Source: Yeguia hominis (GTDB lineage Bacteria > Bacillota > Clostridia > Oscillospirales > Acutalibacteraceae). From it: 64,000 nucleotides of DNA. The translations under genes and the position numbers were made by a program. The stretch spans positions 1 through 64,000 of the forward strand of contig NZ_JACRSN010000006.1 of the NCBI RefSeq assembly GCF_014384705.1. The letters run 5' to 3'. The notes beneath the pieces were generated by a model that made no database searches, was not told where the DNA came from, and saw only the letters and a list, made by a program, of their open reading frames with translations. Positions 1 through 9,449 of this stretch are shown one piece after another (position 1 is the stretch's first letter; every line of letters starts with the position of its first letter).

Positions 1-376
1 TTGTAGTTTGCAGCTGCCAGACCGCATCTCTACTATAACAGAGGGAGTTTTATTTTGCCTCATCGGCAGAAGCCTCTTTTGAACCACTCGCCCAGCGAGT
101 GGTTTTCGGGATACAAAAAACGCTCTGGGGCGACCCAGAGCGTTTTTGTGTTTGGATATGTGTTTTGCGCGATTGCACCTTCGCTTTCGAATACAGAAGG
201 GCTTTCAAAGTGCAGAAGGACCGCAAACTGCGTGTTTCCGGTTTTCCGATACAGCCGGGCTTTTGTGCAGCTTGCGGCACATGCTTTTCAAAATGCCGGA
301 ACGGATGCGGCGGAGGGCAGCACATCCGCGGACTTTTCCAAAAACCGGAAGCAGTCGCATGCGGCGAAAGGGCGGA
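1..376. other. Gene-free window start
   Basis: No coding frame here has a convincing start site or protein-like composition on either strand. Besides the terminator at 115-147 there is a second small hairpin at 82-104 (arms AACCACTCG and CGAGTGGTT with a CCCAG loop). The stretch is probably the 3-prime side of the minus-strand membrane protein gene that ends at 377. Confidence 0.5.
115..147. terminator. Bidirectional Rho-independent terminator
   Basis: A perfect 9-bp stem (CGCTCTGGG at 121-129, CCCAGAGCG at 134-142) with a GCGA loop has an A-run on the left and a T-run on the right, so it can stop transcription in both directions. It lies about 230 bases past the stop of the minus-strand gene ending at 377. 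Confidence 0.85.
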
Positions 377-769
377 TCAGCAGTTCCGCGCGCGCCTATG
401 TAACGTCCCGACGATGAGGAACGCCAGTCCGAAAATTACCCAACCCCAGATCGGATCGTTTTCTGCAATAAAATATGCCAGCAGCCCAAACAGCGCCGCA
501 TAGCAAAGCGTGAGCACGCCGCCGACAATCCAGAAACCCACTCTGGTATTTTGCAGCCAAAAAAACAGCAGAAAGGATGCAATGCCGATCACAAGACACA
601 ACGCCGGATGGATGGCGGTAAACTGATTGCAGCATACCCCGGCGGCAATGCCGAGGGCAATACTGTCAAACAGGATAATATGTCCGACAAACAGCCCGAT
701 CACAAAGCAAATAAACCCGATGAAAAGCCCGATTGCCATCATCGCGCCCTGTGCAATTAGCCAACCCAT
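377..769 (-). CDS. Small polytopic membrane protein, unknown function
   Basis: This 130-residue protein is almost wholly hydrophobic, with about four predicted membrane helices (roughly residues 5-30, 38-75, 80-100 and 105-122) and a short basic C-terminus (HRRARNC). The start at 769 is chosen because GGGGAG lies a good distance upstream, whereas the 18 extra codons of the longer frame are hydrophilic and lack a ribosome site. No family is recognised and no catalytic motif is visible. It stands alone between a terminator region and the AI-2E transporter gene on the same strand. Confidence 0.6.
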   Translation of the reverse strand: MGWLIAQGAMMAIGLFIGFICFVIGLFVGHIILFDSIALGIAAGVCCNQFTAIHPALCLVIGIASFLLFFWLQNTRVGFWIVGGVLTLCYAALFGLLAYFIAENDPIWGWVIFGLAFLIVGTLHRRARNC

Positions 770-1259
770 AAAAGTCTCCCCTTTTCCTTTCGGCTCCTGA
801 TTTTTTATTGTTGGATGATGCAAGTAACCGCGTTTTCAAAACATCCGCAGTCGAAGCAGGAATCCTGCGTTCCTGTGCGTTCGCCCGAAAAACGTTTGCT
901 TTGCGATACACTGTTTTTTATGCGGCACATCGGCCGCATGCGATCAGCATCCCGGCTTTAAAGCGCCAGCTGCGGCGCGGCGGGTTTCGCTTTTTTGCGG
1001 AAAAGCCTGTCCTACGCCGCGCAGGGCCGCATCATGCGCAAATGCACGCTTTTGTGAGATGCTCTGCCGCGCGGCGGTCACGCATTTGGGAAATCGAAAA
1101 GCCGAACGCCGGCGAGCTTTCACCGGAAACGCGTCGGCCTCCACCGCACAGATCCGCATCCGGCCGTTCCGGCACGATGCGCATAATGCTTCCGGTTTGC
1201 CGTCTGCGCTCTCTTGCGGCGCGGCTGCTCTTCGGCATCCGGTCTCACCGTATTTTTTC
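770..1259. other. Intergenic, partial duplication of transporter tail
   Basis: No supported gene. Bases 1202-1222 repeat bases 1335-1355 (21 identical) with further similarity on the right, so a piece of the low-complexity 3-prime end of the AI-2E gene is duplicated just past its stop. Longer frames here are antisense or read through this duplicated tail. Confidence 0.4.
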
Positions 1260-2600
1260 CTATTGATCGGTGGATTTTTGCGCCGACACGGCATTTTCCT
1301 CGACGGCTGCCGATTCTGAGTCCGGCGCTCCGGCGTCTGCGCTCTCTTGCGGCGCATCGGCTTGCTCTGCGGCATCCGGCTTTGCGGCAGGTTCCTGTTC
1401 ATCAAGGGATTTTTTCGATCTGCCGAAAATTTCTGCTGCGGATACCGGCCGCTTGCCGGATTCAGATTCCGCATGCTGCATGGATTTTTCGCGTTTCTGC
1501 ACCGTCTCGCGCAGCAGCTTATAAAGCGTCGCCGCCAACGGCACGCCGACCAGCATGCCTGCAATTCCGCCGAGTCCGCCGCCGATGAGCACTGCAGCAA
1601 GCACCCACATGCCCGGCAGGCCGATGGACGAACCGACCACTTTGGGATAGATCAAATTGCCCTCGATCTGCTGCAAAATGATGAGGAAAATCAGGAAAAA
1701 TACAGCCTGCAGCGGGTCGACTGTAAAAATCATAAATGTGCCGACCGCAGCACCGACATACGCGCCGACGATCGGAATCAGCGCCATCACGCCGACGACC
1801 GTACCGGTCATCATCGCATACGGGAACCGGAAAATCAGCATGCCGAGAATACAAAGCACGCCGAGAATGACCGCTTCTGTGCACTGTCCGACAATAAAAC
1901 TCGAAAAGGACGCGTTCGCCGTGCGCAGCACATGGTACAGACGCGCCTCACGCGCAGGCTTCATGGACACACGCAGGCAGCGCGCAGCCTGATTTTGCAG
2001 CTTTTCCTTGTTGTAAAGCAGGAACAGTGCGAAAATGAAGCCCATCACGAGATCGGTCACTGTGCCGAAAATGGAAACAAGCAGCGCAATGACGGAATTG
2101 ATGATGTCTCCGGTACCGATCGCCACGGTATCGAGCAGCTTTTTCAGCACGCCGGACAGGTCGATATTGGCGTCGCGAAGCATTTCCTGCAGAGCGGGCA
2201 GCTCCGCAGATTTTCCCAGCGCCCACTGATAGACCTGTTCGGCAATCGGCGGGATCTCTTCAATCAGGAGGGAGATACTGGAAATCAGCTCCGGCACCAC
2301 CAGCATCACAACGCCCAGCAAAATCAGCAGCACGGCAAGCACCGAAAGCAGCATGCAGACCGGCCTTCTGGTTTTCAGAACCAGTTTTTTCGTCGAGCGC
2401 GGAAAATAGAACCGCTCAAACGTACGCATGGGCAGATTGAGAATATAGGCAATGGCGATTCCGACCAGAAGCGGCCCCATCACACCGAGAATGAGCCATT
2501 TGAAGAACCCGATGACCTCCGAAAAATATTTCACGCACAGGCAAATCGCAACCACTGCCGCTGAAAGAATGAGAATTAGCCGTTTTTGTTCACGTTTCAT
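1260..2600 (-). CDS. AI-2E family transporter (PF01594)
   Basis: This 446-residue integral membrane protein matches the AI-2E transporter/PerM/YtvI family, whose members export small molecules or ions; the true substrate here is unknown. It has paired N-terminal helices (about residues 8-55), a helix near 75-105, a soluble segment (about 110-190) typical of the family, and the conserved C-terminal helix bundle with the glycine-rich IGGGLGGIAGMLVGVPLA stretch. The tail after about residue 365 is Ala/Glu/Pro-rich and probably disordered. The ATG at 2600 is preferred over a GTG at 2606 because AGGA is 9 bases from the former and only 3 from the latter. It is monocistronic. Confidence 0.85.
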   Translation of the reverse strand: MKREQKRLILILSAAVVAICLCVKYFSEVIGFFKWLILGVMGPLLVGIAIAYILNLPMRTFERFYFPRSTKKLVLKTRRPVCMLLSVLAVLLILLGVVMLVVPELISSISLLIEEIPPIAEQVYQWALGKSAELPALQEMLRDANIDLSGVLKKLLDTVAIGTGDIINSVIALLVSIFGTVTDLVMGFIFALFLLYNKEKLQNQAARCLRVSMKPAREARLYHVLRTANASFSSFIVGQCTEAVILGVLCILGMLIFRFPYAMMTGTVVGVMALIPIVGAYVGAAVGTFMIFTVDPLQAVFFLIFLIILQQIEGNLIYPKVVGSSIGLPGMWVLAAVLIGGGLGGIAGMLVGVPLAATLYKLLRETVQKREKSMQHAESESGKRPVSAAEIFGRSKKSLDEQEPAAKPDAAEQADAPQESADAGAPDSESAAVEENAVSAQKSTDQ

Positions 2601-3265
2601 CGTCACGCATCCTATCTTTTTGATTTCAGCTTTTGGTAAAATCTAAAATTGCGGGTTCGGCCGCAGCCGAGAATTTCTGGGACATTTTGCTTTCGAGGTT
2701 CAGGCGCTTCCGGCGTTTTATCCCCCGGGCACGCGCCGAGACGATTTCCTGCGGAAGCGCGCTGCATCGGATGCTTCCATCCGTCACGGGCGCAAAACTG
2801 GGAAGCTGCATGCATTCCGCCTTTGCAGACTGGAACCAGCACCAAAACGTGCAAAAAAGGAAATTGCCCGCTGCTTTCCCGTCAAAGCGCTGCGCTGCCG
2901 GTTCTCGCAGAATATACGCCATATGTTTTGCAGAAAGAGCTGAAAACCGCCCGAATTTTGGAAATCATTTCTGATTTTTATTATACTGTACCCGTTTCAT
3001 GCGGTCAATACGCTCTATACAGAAAATGACGCATGAATTGACATGCTGCAAACGCTGCAGATCATCACTCCGCCGCAGCGTTCAAAGGCGACCCTGCGGC
3101 ATGGCTTTTCGGTTTCCGAGCACGGGCGTTTCACCGAAAATGCCTTTTGTGCCGAAAACTCCATTTCCATGAATTTTGCAGTTTGGTTCTCCGGCAGCTT
3201 TTCGATGCGCTTCCCGCTGCATTCCGCGCCTTTTGGGAAATAGCCGTTCACAGCGTTTGAACAGG
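2601..3265. other. Intergenic, no gene recognised
   Basis: About 660 bases with no frame that looks like a protein. A 9-bp inverted pair (GCGCTTCCG near 2706 and CGGAAGCGC near 2752) could form a hairpin with a roughly 40-base loop. Otherwise nothing is seen. Confidence 0.4.
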
Positions 3266-3310
3266 AAAAAACGCAGCCTCCGCACATCGCGTTTGGAGAG
3301 GCTGCGTTTT
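3266..3310 (-). terminator. Terminator of the phage structural operon
   Basis: Arms CGCAGCCTC (3272-3280) and GAGGCTGCG (3298-3306) form a 9-bp stem flanked by A and T runs. It begins four bases past the stop of the holin gene at 3314, so it ends the minus-strand structural operon. Confidence 0.85.
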
Positions 3311-3313
3311 CCG

Positions 3314-3667
3314 CTATGCTTCCGGCGGTGTTTCGCCGGTGTTCTGATCGGATTGCGCTTCTTTTGGATCTTCGGATGATTCCGCGCAGGCCTTGCCGCA
3401 TGCTTTGATGCATTTAATACAGTTCGGCGACTGGTAAGACATTGCCGCTGCGGAATCCGTCACGCCGCTGGAGGTCGGATCGACCACCACGCCGACCATC
3501 ACCAAAAACTTAATCAGCATCAGGACAATCTTGGATGCGGCATCCTGATCGACAGCCGGAACCACACCGAACATGCCGAGCAAATCGTAAAGCAGCGTCA
3601 GAATTGCCGCCGCAAACGCCGTAACCCACGCCTTGTTCCGAAACCGGACTTTCCAGTTAATCTGCAT
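3314..3667 (-). CDS. Phage holin, phi LC3 family-like
   Basis: The first 80 residues match the phi LC3-type holin pattern: an N-terminal INWKVRFRNK motif, two membrane helices (about 14-35 and 46-64) and the family hallmark VGVVVDPTSSGVTDS. Holins form membrane lesions that release endolysin. The C-terminus is extended by an acidic, Cys-containing tail (CIKCIKACGKAC). It is the last gene of the structural operon, followed at once by a terminator. No endolysin gene lies beside it, which is odd for a lysis module and fits a remnant. Confidence 0.8.
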   Translation of the reverse strand: MQINWKVRFRNKAWVTAFAAAILTLLYDLLGMFGVVPAVDQDAASKIVLMLIKFLVMVGVVVDPTSSGVTDSAAAMSYQSPNCIKCIKACGKACAESSEDPKEAQSDQNTGETPPEA

Positions 3668-3811
3668 CCTGATCCCTTCTTTCTATCATACATCTATTTT
3701 TCGGCATCCCCTTAAAAAAGGCGACCCAAATGCGAAACCCGCATCCGCTGGACGCCAGTTGATTTGGCCTTCCTGTTCATCCTATGCGGATTTCCGAACA
3801 ACGGTTCTTTC

Positions 3812-4651
3812 TTACTTGCTTTTTTGCAGGCGCAGCAGGTAATCCCGCTCGTCTTTTTGCTTTTTGTAATCATAATTCTTTTTGTCTTTGGCCTTCTGGT
3901 ACGCGAGCTTCTGCGCGTTCTGTTCCTTTTTATAGTAGTAATCCCGATTTTTGATCCAGAGGTCAATATTGTCGAGATACTGCTGATATTCCCGGTCGGA
4001 AAGATCCTTGTACTGCTTGTAGTAAAAGTTCAGATCGTCATAGTAATCCGCCACCTGATCGCGATAACGCGCGTAGTCGGCATTTTCCAGCTTCTGCACT
4101 GTGCTGAGCTTTTCGGAGAGCGCCTTACCCGCATCGGTATAGCGCGTATAAGCGCGGTCGTAGAGCGATGGCAGCAGATTTTGCATCTGGCCGAGATAAT
4201 TCTGATAGGCCTGGCTGCCTACGGTCGACGCGTACGAAGAACCATACCCGCCGGTCAGCGCCGAAGCGTTTCCCATGGTATCCAGCATCGCCCGCTGGCC
4301 CGCCTGCAAATACTGGTCCTTGCTGCTCTGATAGAGCGGATCCGACTGGTAATCGTACTGAAAGTCCGGCCGCTCCATGACGGCCGCATAGAGCGCCTCG
4401 AGATCGTCCTCGTACTGACTGTGGTAGTTCGGCGTTTTCGCGCCCGCCCCCTTGAGCCAGCTTTCGAGGTCTTTCTGTTCCTGCGAAGGCCGATAGCCGC
4501 TCGGTTTGGTTCCCTTGACCGCCAAATCTGCAAGCGGTTTTTCTGCCGGTTTTGCTTTCACCGTAGGAAGCGTGAATTTCCCCTGCCGGAATTCGATCCT
4601 GTTTGCCAGAGAATCCCGCTTTTTCAGTCCCTCAGTTTGCTTCTTCGCCAT
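3812..4651 (-). CDS. Phage virion-associated protein, Tyr/Lys-rich
   Basis: A 279-residue protein with no enzyme motif. Residues about 100-150 hold a segment reading GGYGSSYASTVGSQAYQNY, a pattern I associate with phage structural proteins from Clostridia (not verified by search). The rest is strongly helical and rich in Tyr, Asp and Lys, especially the C-terminal 90 residues, suggesting a coiled coil or an internal virion protein. The ATG at 4651 follows a strong GGAGGGAGGA site; upstream in-frame codons belong to the overlapping previous gene. It overlaps that gene by 20 bases, implying coupled translation. Function is inferred only from position between fibre genes and holin. Confidence 0.6.
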   Translation of the reverse strand: MAKKQTEGLKKRDSLANRIEFRQGKFTLPTVKAKPAEKPLADLAVKGTKPSGYRPSQEQKDLESWLKGAGAKTPNYHSQYEDDLEALYAAVMERPDFQYDYQSDPLYQSSKDQYLQAGQRAMLDTMGNASALTGGYGSSYASTVGSQAYQNYLGQMQNLLPSLYDRAYTRYTDAGKALSEKLSTVQKLENADYARYRDQVADYYDDLNFYYKQYKDLSDREYQQYLDNIDLWIKNRDYYYKKEQNAQKLAYQKAKDKKNYDYKKQKDERDYLLRLQKSK

Positions 4652-5024
4652 CTTGCATCCTCCCTCCATATTTCTGTTCCAGGGCACGGATCCGTGCCTG
4701 GGAAACCGCCGCCTGCTCGTCCAAAGCCGCAATATCGCGGTCAAACGGCGTCTGCTGCCGCTGGGCGCGCTGATACTGCATGCACTGGTTGTCGTACCAC
4801 CGGAACCAGAAAAGCAATGCTTCCCACTCTGCAAATTCCGCTTTTGACGCGGCTCTCTGCGCAGCCCGTTCGGCGTCGAGCAGCAGGGCGCCGTCCTGAT
4901 AGCGGTAGTCTCGGCAGGTTTCTGCGAAATCATCCGGAACGACGCCGTCATAGTCGACGCCCGTCGCTTCTCCGGAATCCGTATACCCGCGCACATACCC
5001 CTGTGCGTCCAGATCGAGTTTCAC
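4632..5024 (-). CDS. Small phage fibre-region protein
   Basis: A 130-residue protein between the DUF859 fibre-like gene and the Tyr-rich virion gene. The N-terminal half (LDLDAQGYVRGYTDSGEATG...) looks like the short beta-rich heads of phage tail-fibre accessory proteins; the C-terminal half is a predicted coiled coil. AGGAGG abuts an ATG at 5030 almost directly, so the in-frame GTG at 5024, seven bases from the site, is the more likely start. Both give the same protein apart from two residues. No specific family is recognised. Confidence 0.55.
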   Translation of the reverse strand: MKLDLDAQGYVRGYTDSGEATGVDYDGVVPDDFAETCRDYRYQDGALLLDAERAAQRAASKAEFAEWEALLFWFRWYDNQCMQYQRAQRQQTPFDRDIAALDEQAAVSQARIRALEQKYGGRMQDGEEAN

Positions 5025-5037
5025 TGTCATTCCTCCT

Positions 5038-6960
5038 TTATACAATCCCGTAAATGGCGGTCAGCGCGTTTCCGGCGCTGTAGGTTGTCCCGCTTGCGTT
5101 GACGGAAACGACGGCGGCCGATCCATAGGAAAGCGTCTCGCCGGAAACGGTAAGTCCCACCGTATTGACCCAGAGCTTGGACCCGGAAGCAAATCCGCCG
5201 ATTCCCCGCAAAACCGATCCGTTTTTCATGCCGAGCACCGGCGTCGATCCGCCGGACACACTGAGCAGAAAGAGCGCATAATCGCCGATACCGGGCACCG
5301 TGATCGACTCCCCGTCGCTGCTAAAGCTTCCGCTCCACAGTTTTTTCAGGACAAACCCGTAGTCCAGCATCCGGCTGCGGCTTTTTTCGCGGCTGATATA
5401 GGCGTTTCCTGTCGATTTAGTCGCAAAATAGATGTTCCCCTGCTTTTCGGCGGAGCCGGTGTCCTCGGTGCCGATCCAGATGTTGTTCGCAGAATTGCGC
5501 AGCAGCAGATTTGCCGCCGTGCCGTCGCCAAGCGCTGACTGCAGGCTTTTGCCGTTCGGAAGCAGTACGCCTTCGCGAAACTGTGCGGACCATGCCACAT
5601 CAAAAAGATTGTCAGACGCCGCATATTTGCCGACGCCGATCCCCTTTCCTGTTGCCGTGACACTTAAAATTGCCTGCGACGCAGGCAGTACTGCTGTGCA
5701 GGTATCGGACGCGCCGCCGTAGCTGTCGCTGACGGTGAGTGTCAGCGTGTAGGAGTCCTCCTGCGAAAACGGCCCTTCCGCCACAAACGGCACGCCGCTT
5801 ACGGCCGGTTTGCCGGCAGTCCAGACCGGACAGGTCACCATGCCGGACGCCGTATTCCGGCCGCCGATCGGCGAACAGAGAAAATTGGCCGTCACCTTGA
5901 CGCAGCTGCCGTCGCCGCGCTCTTCCCCGTCCGAGGAACACCGCACAGCGCGCAGCGAAACCGCCGCCGGACTCCGGTAAGCAGAGACAGAAATTGTGCA
6001 GGTCGCGCTGACTGTCCGGCCGCGGGAATCTGCCGCGGTCGCGGTGAACTGGCGTTCCCCCGCATCGCTGAGCGTTCCGGTCGCCCATGTTCCGGTTGCT
6101 GCATCCGGTGCGCCGAGACCCGCAACCGTCACCGAAGCGATGGTGCTGCCGTGCGCGCCCTGTGCGCCGGAAACGGTGAGGACCGCGCCCGGCCCGCCCT
6201 GCACATATCCCCAGGCGGCATACGCTTCGGCGTTTTCCGGAGCGGCTGTAAATGAAGCGATGGTTGGCTGAAACGCCGCCGTATCGGGAATTTGCAGACG
6301 GATTGCCGTCTCGCTCACGCCGATGGTCTCGTCTCCGGCATGGGTTTGCAGCCGAAGCGTACAGGGCGCGGACACCGCGTTCGGACAAAGATCCGCCAGC
6401 GATTCGGGCGGCGTCCAGGACGCCGACGCTGCGCCTGCGGCAGCCTGCACGCTGCCGCTCTCTCCAAGGCACGACCAGCTTAAGGTGTGGGTATATGCCG
6501 GATCGTAGGCGGTGATTTCCACAGCGACTGCTTCTCCGAGCGTTCCTTCCTCCGGCGCGGAAAGCACCGAGGCGCGCCGGATGCAATCGAGCGAAACGGT
6601 GCGCCCCTGCTGCACAAGCTGCAGCGTCGGCGTACCGTAATAGACTTCCCCCTGCACCCGGATGGAAAGACGGCGCGTGCCGTCCGCTTCATGCGCAACC
6701 GTTACGGTTTTTGAAATGCAGAGCGTCTCTTTGCCTGCTTCGGCAGAAAAGAACTTCTTTTCCGCATAGGATTTGCCGTCGATGACCAGCTTAAACAGGC
6801 CGGATCCGCGGTACTGCGATCCCGATCCCTCCGCCATCCGCAGATAGAGCGCAACCGTCACGCTGGAGGTATTTTCCTCCGGGTTCGGAACGCTTTCCCA
6901 GCGCACCTCGCCGGTAAACTGTGCATAATTGGGTGATACGCTAAAAGTTCCGGATGCCAT
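5038..6960 (-). CDS. DUF859-like phage minor structural protein
   Basis: A 640-residue secreted-type beta-rich protein matching the siphovirus DUF859 pattern: an N-terminal domain with the VTVALYLRMAEGS type strand, central Ig-like repeats (roughly residues 130-430) and the conserved block GKGIGVGKYAASDNLFDVAWSA near residue 440, followed by a fibre-tip region. Such proteins are part of the tail or host-contact fibre. A clear AAAGGAGGG site precedes the ATG at 6960. It sits downstream of a coiled-coil tail gene with only a 3-base gap, in the same operon. Confidence 0.75.
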   Translation of the reverse strand: MASGTFSVSPNYAQFTGEVRWESVPNPEENTSSVTVALYLRMAEGSGSQYRGSGLFKLVIDGKSYAEKKFFSAEAGKETLCISKTVTVAHEADGTRRLSIRVQGEVYYGTPTLQLVQQGRTVSLDCIRRASVLSAPEEGTLGEAVAVEITAYDPAYTHTLSWSCLGESGSVQAAAGAASASWTPPESLADLCPNAVSAPCTLRLQTHAGDETIGVSETAIRLQIPDTAAFQPTIASFTAAPENAEAYAAWGYVQGGPGAVLTVSGAQGAHGSTIASVTVAGLGAPDAATGTWATGTLSDAGERQFTATAADSRGRTVSATCTISVSAYRSPAAVSLRAVRCSSDGEERGDGSCVKVTANFLCSPIGGRNTASGMVTCPVWTAGKPAVSGVPFVAEGPFSQEDSYTLTLTVSDSYGGASDTCTAVLPASQAILSVTATGKGIGVGKYAASDNLFDVAWSAQFREGVLLPNGKSLQSALGDGTAANLLLRNSANNIWIGTEDTGSAEKQGNIYFATKSTGNAYISREKSRSRMLDYGFVLKKLWSGSFSSDGESITVPGIGDYALFLLSVSGGSTPVLGMKNGSVLRGIGGFASGSKLWVNTVGLTVSGETLSYGSAAVVSVNASGTTYSAGNALTAIYGIV

Positions 6961-6963
6961 ATG

Positions 6964-7683
6964 CTATCCCTCCTTTGTCAGATTGAGTCCCGTCGGAGAC
7001 GCTGCCAGACGGTAAACCGGCGTGACGCCCGAAACGCCGACCGTCATGCCGTCGAGAATGCCGGCTTCGGTGATGTGCAGCTTTTTGTCGCTGATATAGG
7101 CAACCTCCACACCGTTTTGCAGAAATGCCAGCCGGTCGTTGGTAAACAGCGCTTCAAAGGGGCTTTCCGCCTTGCGGATGTGAATGCCTTCCGCGTCGAG
7201 CCGGATGTTTGTCTGATAGAACGCCTTTGCTTCTGAAAACGCCTTCGTTTCCGCAAGCAGATCGCCAAAGGTCGTGCTGTACTTTCGGCTGAACGAAGCG
7301 TCGAGCGCCTCCGCGCTCAAATCGACGCTGGAAAGAAGCTCCTGCCGCAGGGTCTCCCGATCGCTCTGTGCAAGATATTGCTGCCGGACGCTGGCCAGAA
7401 TCGAGGCTTCGCTTTCCGAAATCGAAGTTTCGCAATCCTTCCGAATCTGCGAAGCGTTTCGGATGATCTCCCCGGCAAGGGCCTCGATTTCCGCCCCGGC
7501 CTTTTGCGCGGACTGCACGGCGGCGCGGTACTGCGTCTGCAGCGCCGGCGTGAAATTTTCCTCGTCCAGATGCCCCAGCGCGAACCGCAGCTGTTCGGAA
7601 AGCTGAAACAGATACGCCTTGATTTCCCGCAGCTGCGCCTGTGTCTCGCGCCCGGTAATCTGCGGCAGCTGAAAATCGATCAT
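6964..7683 (-). CDS. Phage tail/baseplate coiled-coil protein
   Basis: The 239-residue product begins with a helical coiled coil (about residues 10-150) and ends with a beta-rich module containing FEALFTNDRLAFLQNGVEVA and AYISDKKLHITEAGILDG. That ending is the usual C-terminal pattern of Gram-positive phage tail endopeptidase or baseplate proteins, but the peptidase domain itself is absent. Its start codon overlaps the stop of the upstream gene (ATGA), so the two are translationally coupled. The role as a tail spike connector is inferred. Confidence 0.65.
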   Translation of the reverse strand: MIDFQLPQITGRETQAQLREIKAYLFQLSEQLRFALGHLDEENFTPALQTQYRAAVQSAQKAGAEIEALAGEIIRNASQIRKDCETSISESEASILASVRQQYLAQSDRETLRQELLSSVDLSAEALDASFSRKYSTTFGDLLAETKAFSEAKAFYQTNIRLDAEGIHIRKAESPFEALFTNDRLAFLQNGVEVAYISDKKLHITEAGILDGMTVGVSGVTPVYRLAASPTGLNLTKEG

Positions 7684-9449
7684 CCCCGTTCACTCCCTTC
7701 TCCCAGCTGTCTCGAAAGCGCAAGCAGCCGGACCGTCCCCGTTCCGCTGATCCGAAGCCGCAACAGCCGGCACCGTTTTGGCAATAACGGAATTGCCACG
7801 GTGCGCAGCGTATTGCTTTCCAGAGAAGCCGCCGTCTCCCACGCGCCGCTGTCGCAGGAAACGGCGACCGAGAGCGTCGCGCCGGGCTCCATCGCAGCGG
7901 TAAGCTGCAGCCTTTCAAGATACCGCCGTTCGGTCAGCCCGCTGCAGAGGTCCCCTGTTTCCGCCGACCACGCGACCGGAGATTCCAGGACACTGCTGTC
8001 ACAATAGGCTGTTCCGCCCTCAAAAAGCGACAGATTGCCTTCTGTGTTCCAAAGATTCCCGTCGGCATCCAGAAAATAGAGCTCCCCGTGCGTATAGGCG
8101 AAGCCAAGCGCCCGGACGGCATCCTCGCGGTGCCAAAGTAAAGTGCGCTTGTCATAGACAAACAGATGGGTTCCGGCTGCTTTGCGGCTGCCTGAAATCC
8201 CATAAGGATCAAAGGAGGCTTCCGCACACACCGAAAGGTAATACCGGCCGCCCGAAGCGCCGCCGACGCCGCTGTGATACCGGACGGCGCCGAGGTCCTC
8301 CGAGACCCGGTAGGGCATGGCGCCCTCATAGGCGTAAACGCCGTCGCGTCCCTGGTAAAAGAGCGTACTTTCTACAGCGGCAAGGCTTTTTTCGCTGCCT
8401 TTTCCGACGCCCGGCGCGCACAGATCCGTCACCTGGTAATTGGCGGGTTTGGTGCCGTACACCTTGTGGATCCGATCCTCTTTAAAGAACAATACGGATC
8501 CGAGGTGCGACGCCACACCGGTAAAATCGCCGTCCGAACCGACGGTCAGCGCGTAGCTGTCGGTGGAAAGTCCGGAAAATGCATTCCAGCTTTTCGGGTT
8601 TCCAAGCTGGCTGGCATAGATTCTCCGCGTCGAGGAAGCGCATCCCCACAGGCGGTTGGCGCTCTCGGTCACAAAATCGAGATCCGGCACGGTACGCGTG
8701 ATGGTGAGCGGGTCGGTCTGCGCGGTGACTTCCTCCAGCACGCCTGCGACAACAATTGCATTTTCGCTGCAGGCGGTCAGCACAAATTCTCCGTTAAAAG
8801 CCGCATTCTTACAGCCGGAAATCGTGACGCCTTCATAAGCGGAAAAAAGCGCGCCGATACCGGCTGCTGAAATTTTCACGTGGCTTGTCGCGACAGCCTG
8901 CCACTCCGCATTTTGTGCGGAATACACCCGCAGTGTATTCGGGGTGCTGCCGGTATCTGCCCAGAAATCGCCGTCCGAAGGATTTGCGGGCGCAGCGGCG
9001 GAAATGGTCTGGCCTGTGTACTGCGTTCCAGCGGCGTCGGAAAAGGTGAGCGCCGCCTGTCCGGTTGTCGTAAAAGACGCTTCCAGACTGCCGAACTCCT
9101 GACTGACAGTGTGGTAATATTTCTTATCCGGAAAAATCAGGACATAGGCTCCCATCGAGGCGAACTGCTTCTTTCCGTCGGAGACCTCCCCGCGGTAAAC
9201 GCCGTTGTGATAAAATTTTGTCCCATCCACCCAGCAGATCCCGCTTTTGGCAAACAGGCCGTTCGGTTTTTGGAGCGCGGTGATTTTTCCGCGCTGCGGC
9301 CGCGGCGAAACGGCCGGGTATGCTCTGCCGGACAGGTTTTCCATCTCATAAAACTGTGCGCCGCCGGCGTCCGGCGTGTGCCGATAGCCGCCGAACGCCG
9401 TATACGTTCCGGTTTCCACTGCAGCAGCCTGCAAGCGCGGAAATTTCAT
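7680..9449 (-). CDS. P22 gp10-like packaged-DNA stabilisation/tail protein
   Basis: A 589-residue beta-propeller-like structural protein. The stretch NRLWGCASSTRRIYASQLG, NPKSWNAF and the following VGSDGDFTGVA / LFFKEDRIHKVYG segments (about residues 265-330) resemble podovirus tail accessory proteins such as P22 gp10 or T7 tubular protein B, which seal the neck after DNA packaging. It is flanked by short connector-type genes with ATGA overlaps on both sides, as expected for a neck module. Remote homology is read by eye, so the exact family is uncertain. Confidence 0.6.
   Translation of the reverse strand: MKFPRLQAAAVETGTYTAFGGYRHTPDAGGAQFYEMENLSGRAYPAVSPRPQRGKITALQKPNGLFAKSGICWVDGTKFYHNGVYRGEVSDGKKQFASMGAYVLIFPDKKYYHTVSQEFGSLEASFTTTGQAALTFSDAAGTQYTGQTISAAAPANPSDGDFWADTGSTPNTLRVYSAQNAEWQAVATSHVKISAAGIGALFSAYEGVTISGCKNAAFNGEFVLTACSENAIVVAGVLEEVTAQTDPLTITRTVPDLDFVTESANRLWGCASSTRRIYASQLGNPKSWNAFSGLSTDSYALTVGSDGDFTGVASHLGSVLFFKEDRIHKVYGTKPANYQVTDLCAPGVGKGSEKSLAAVESTLFYQGRDGVYAYEGAMPYRVSEDLGAVRYHSGVGGASGGRYYLSVCAEASFDPYGISGSRKAAGTHLFVYDKRTLLWHREDAVRALGFAYTHGELYFLDADGNLWNTEGNLSLFEGGTAYCDSSVLESPVAWSAETGDLCSGLTERRYLERLQLTAAMEPGATLSVAVSCDSGAWETAASLESNTLRTVAIPLLPKRCRLLRLRISGTGTVRLLALSRQLGEGSERG

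Noticed and set aside
944..1600. Minus-strand frame overlapping the AI-2E tail
   Set aside because: It uses duplicated low-complexity DNA in another frame and has no protein-like features.
3764..5053. Long plus-strand frame of 429 codons
   Set aside because: It is antisense to two phage genes with strong ribosome sites and has shadow-like composition.
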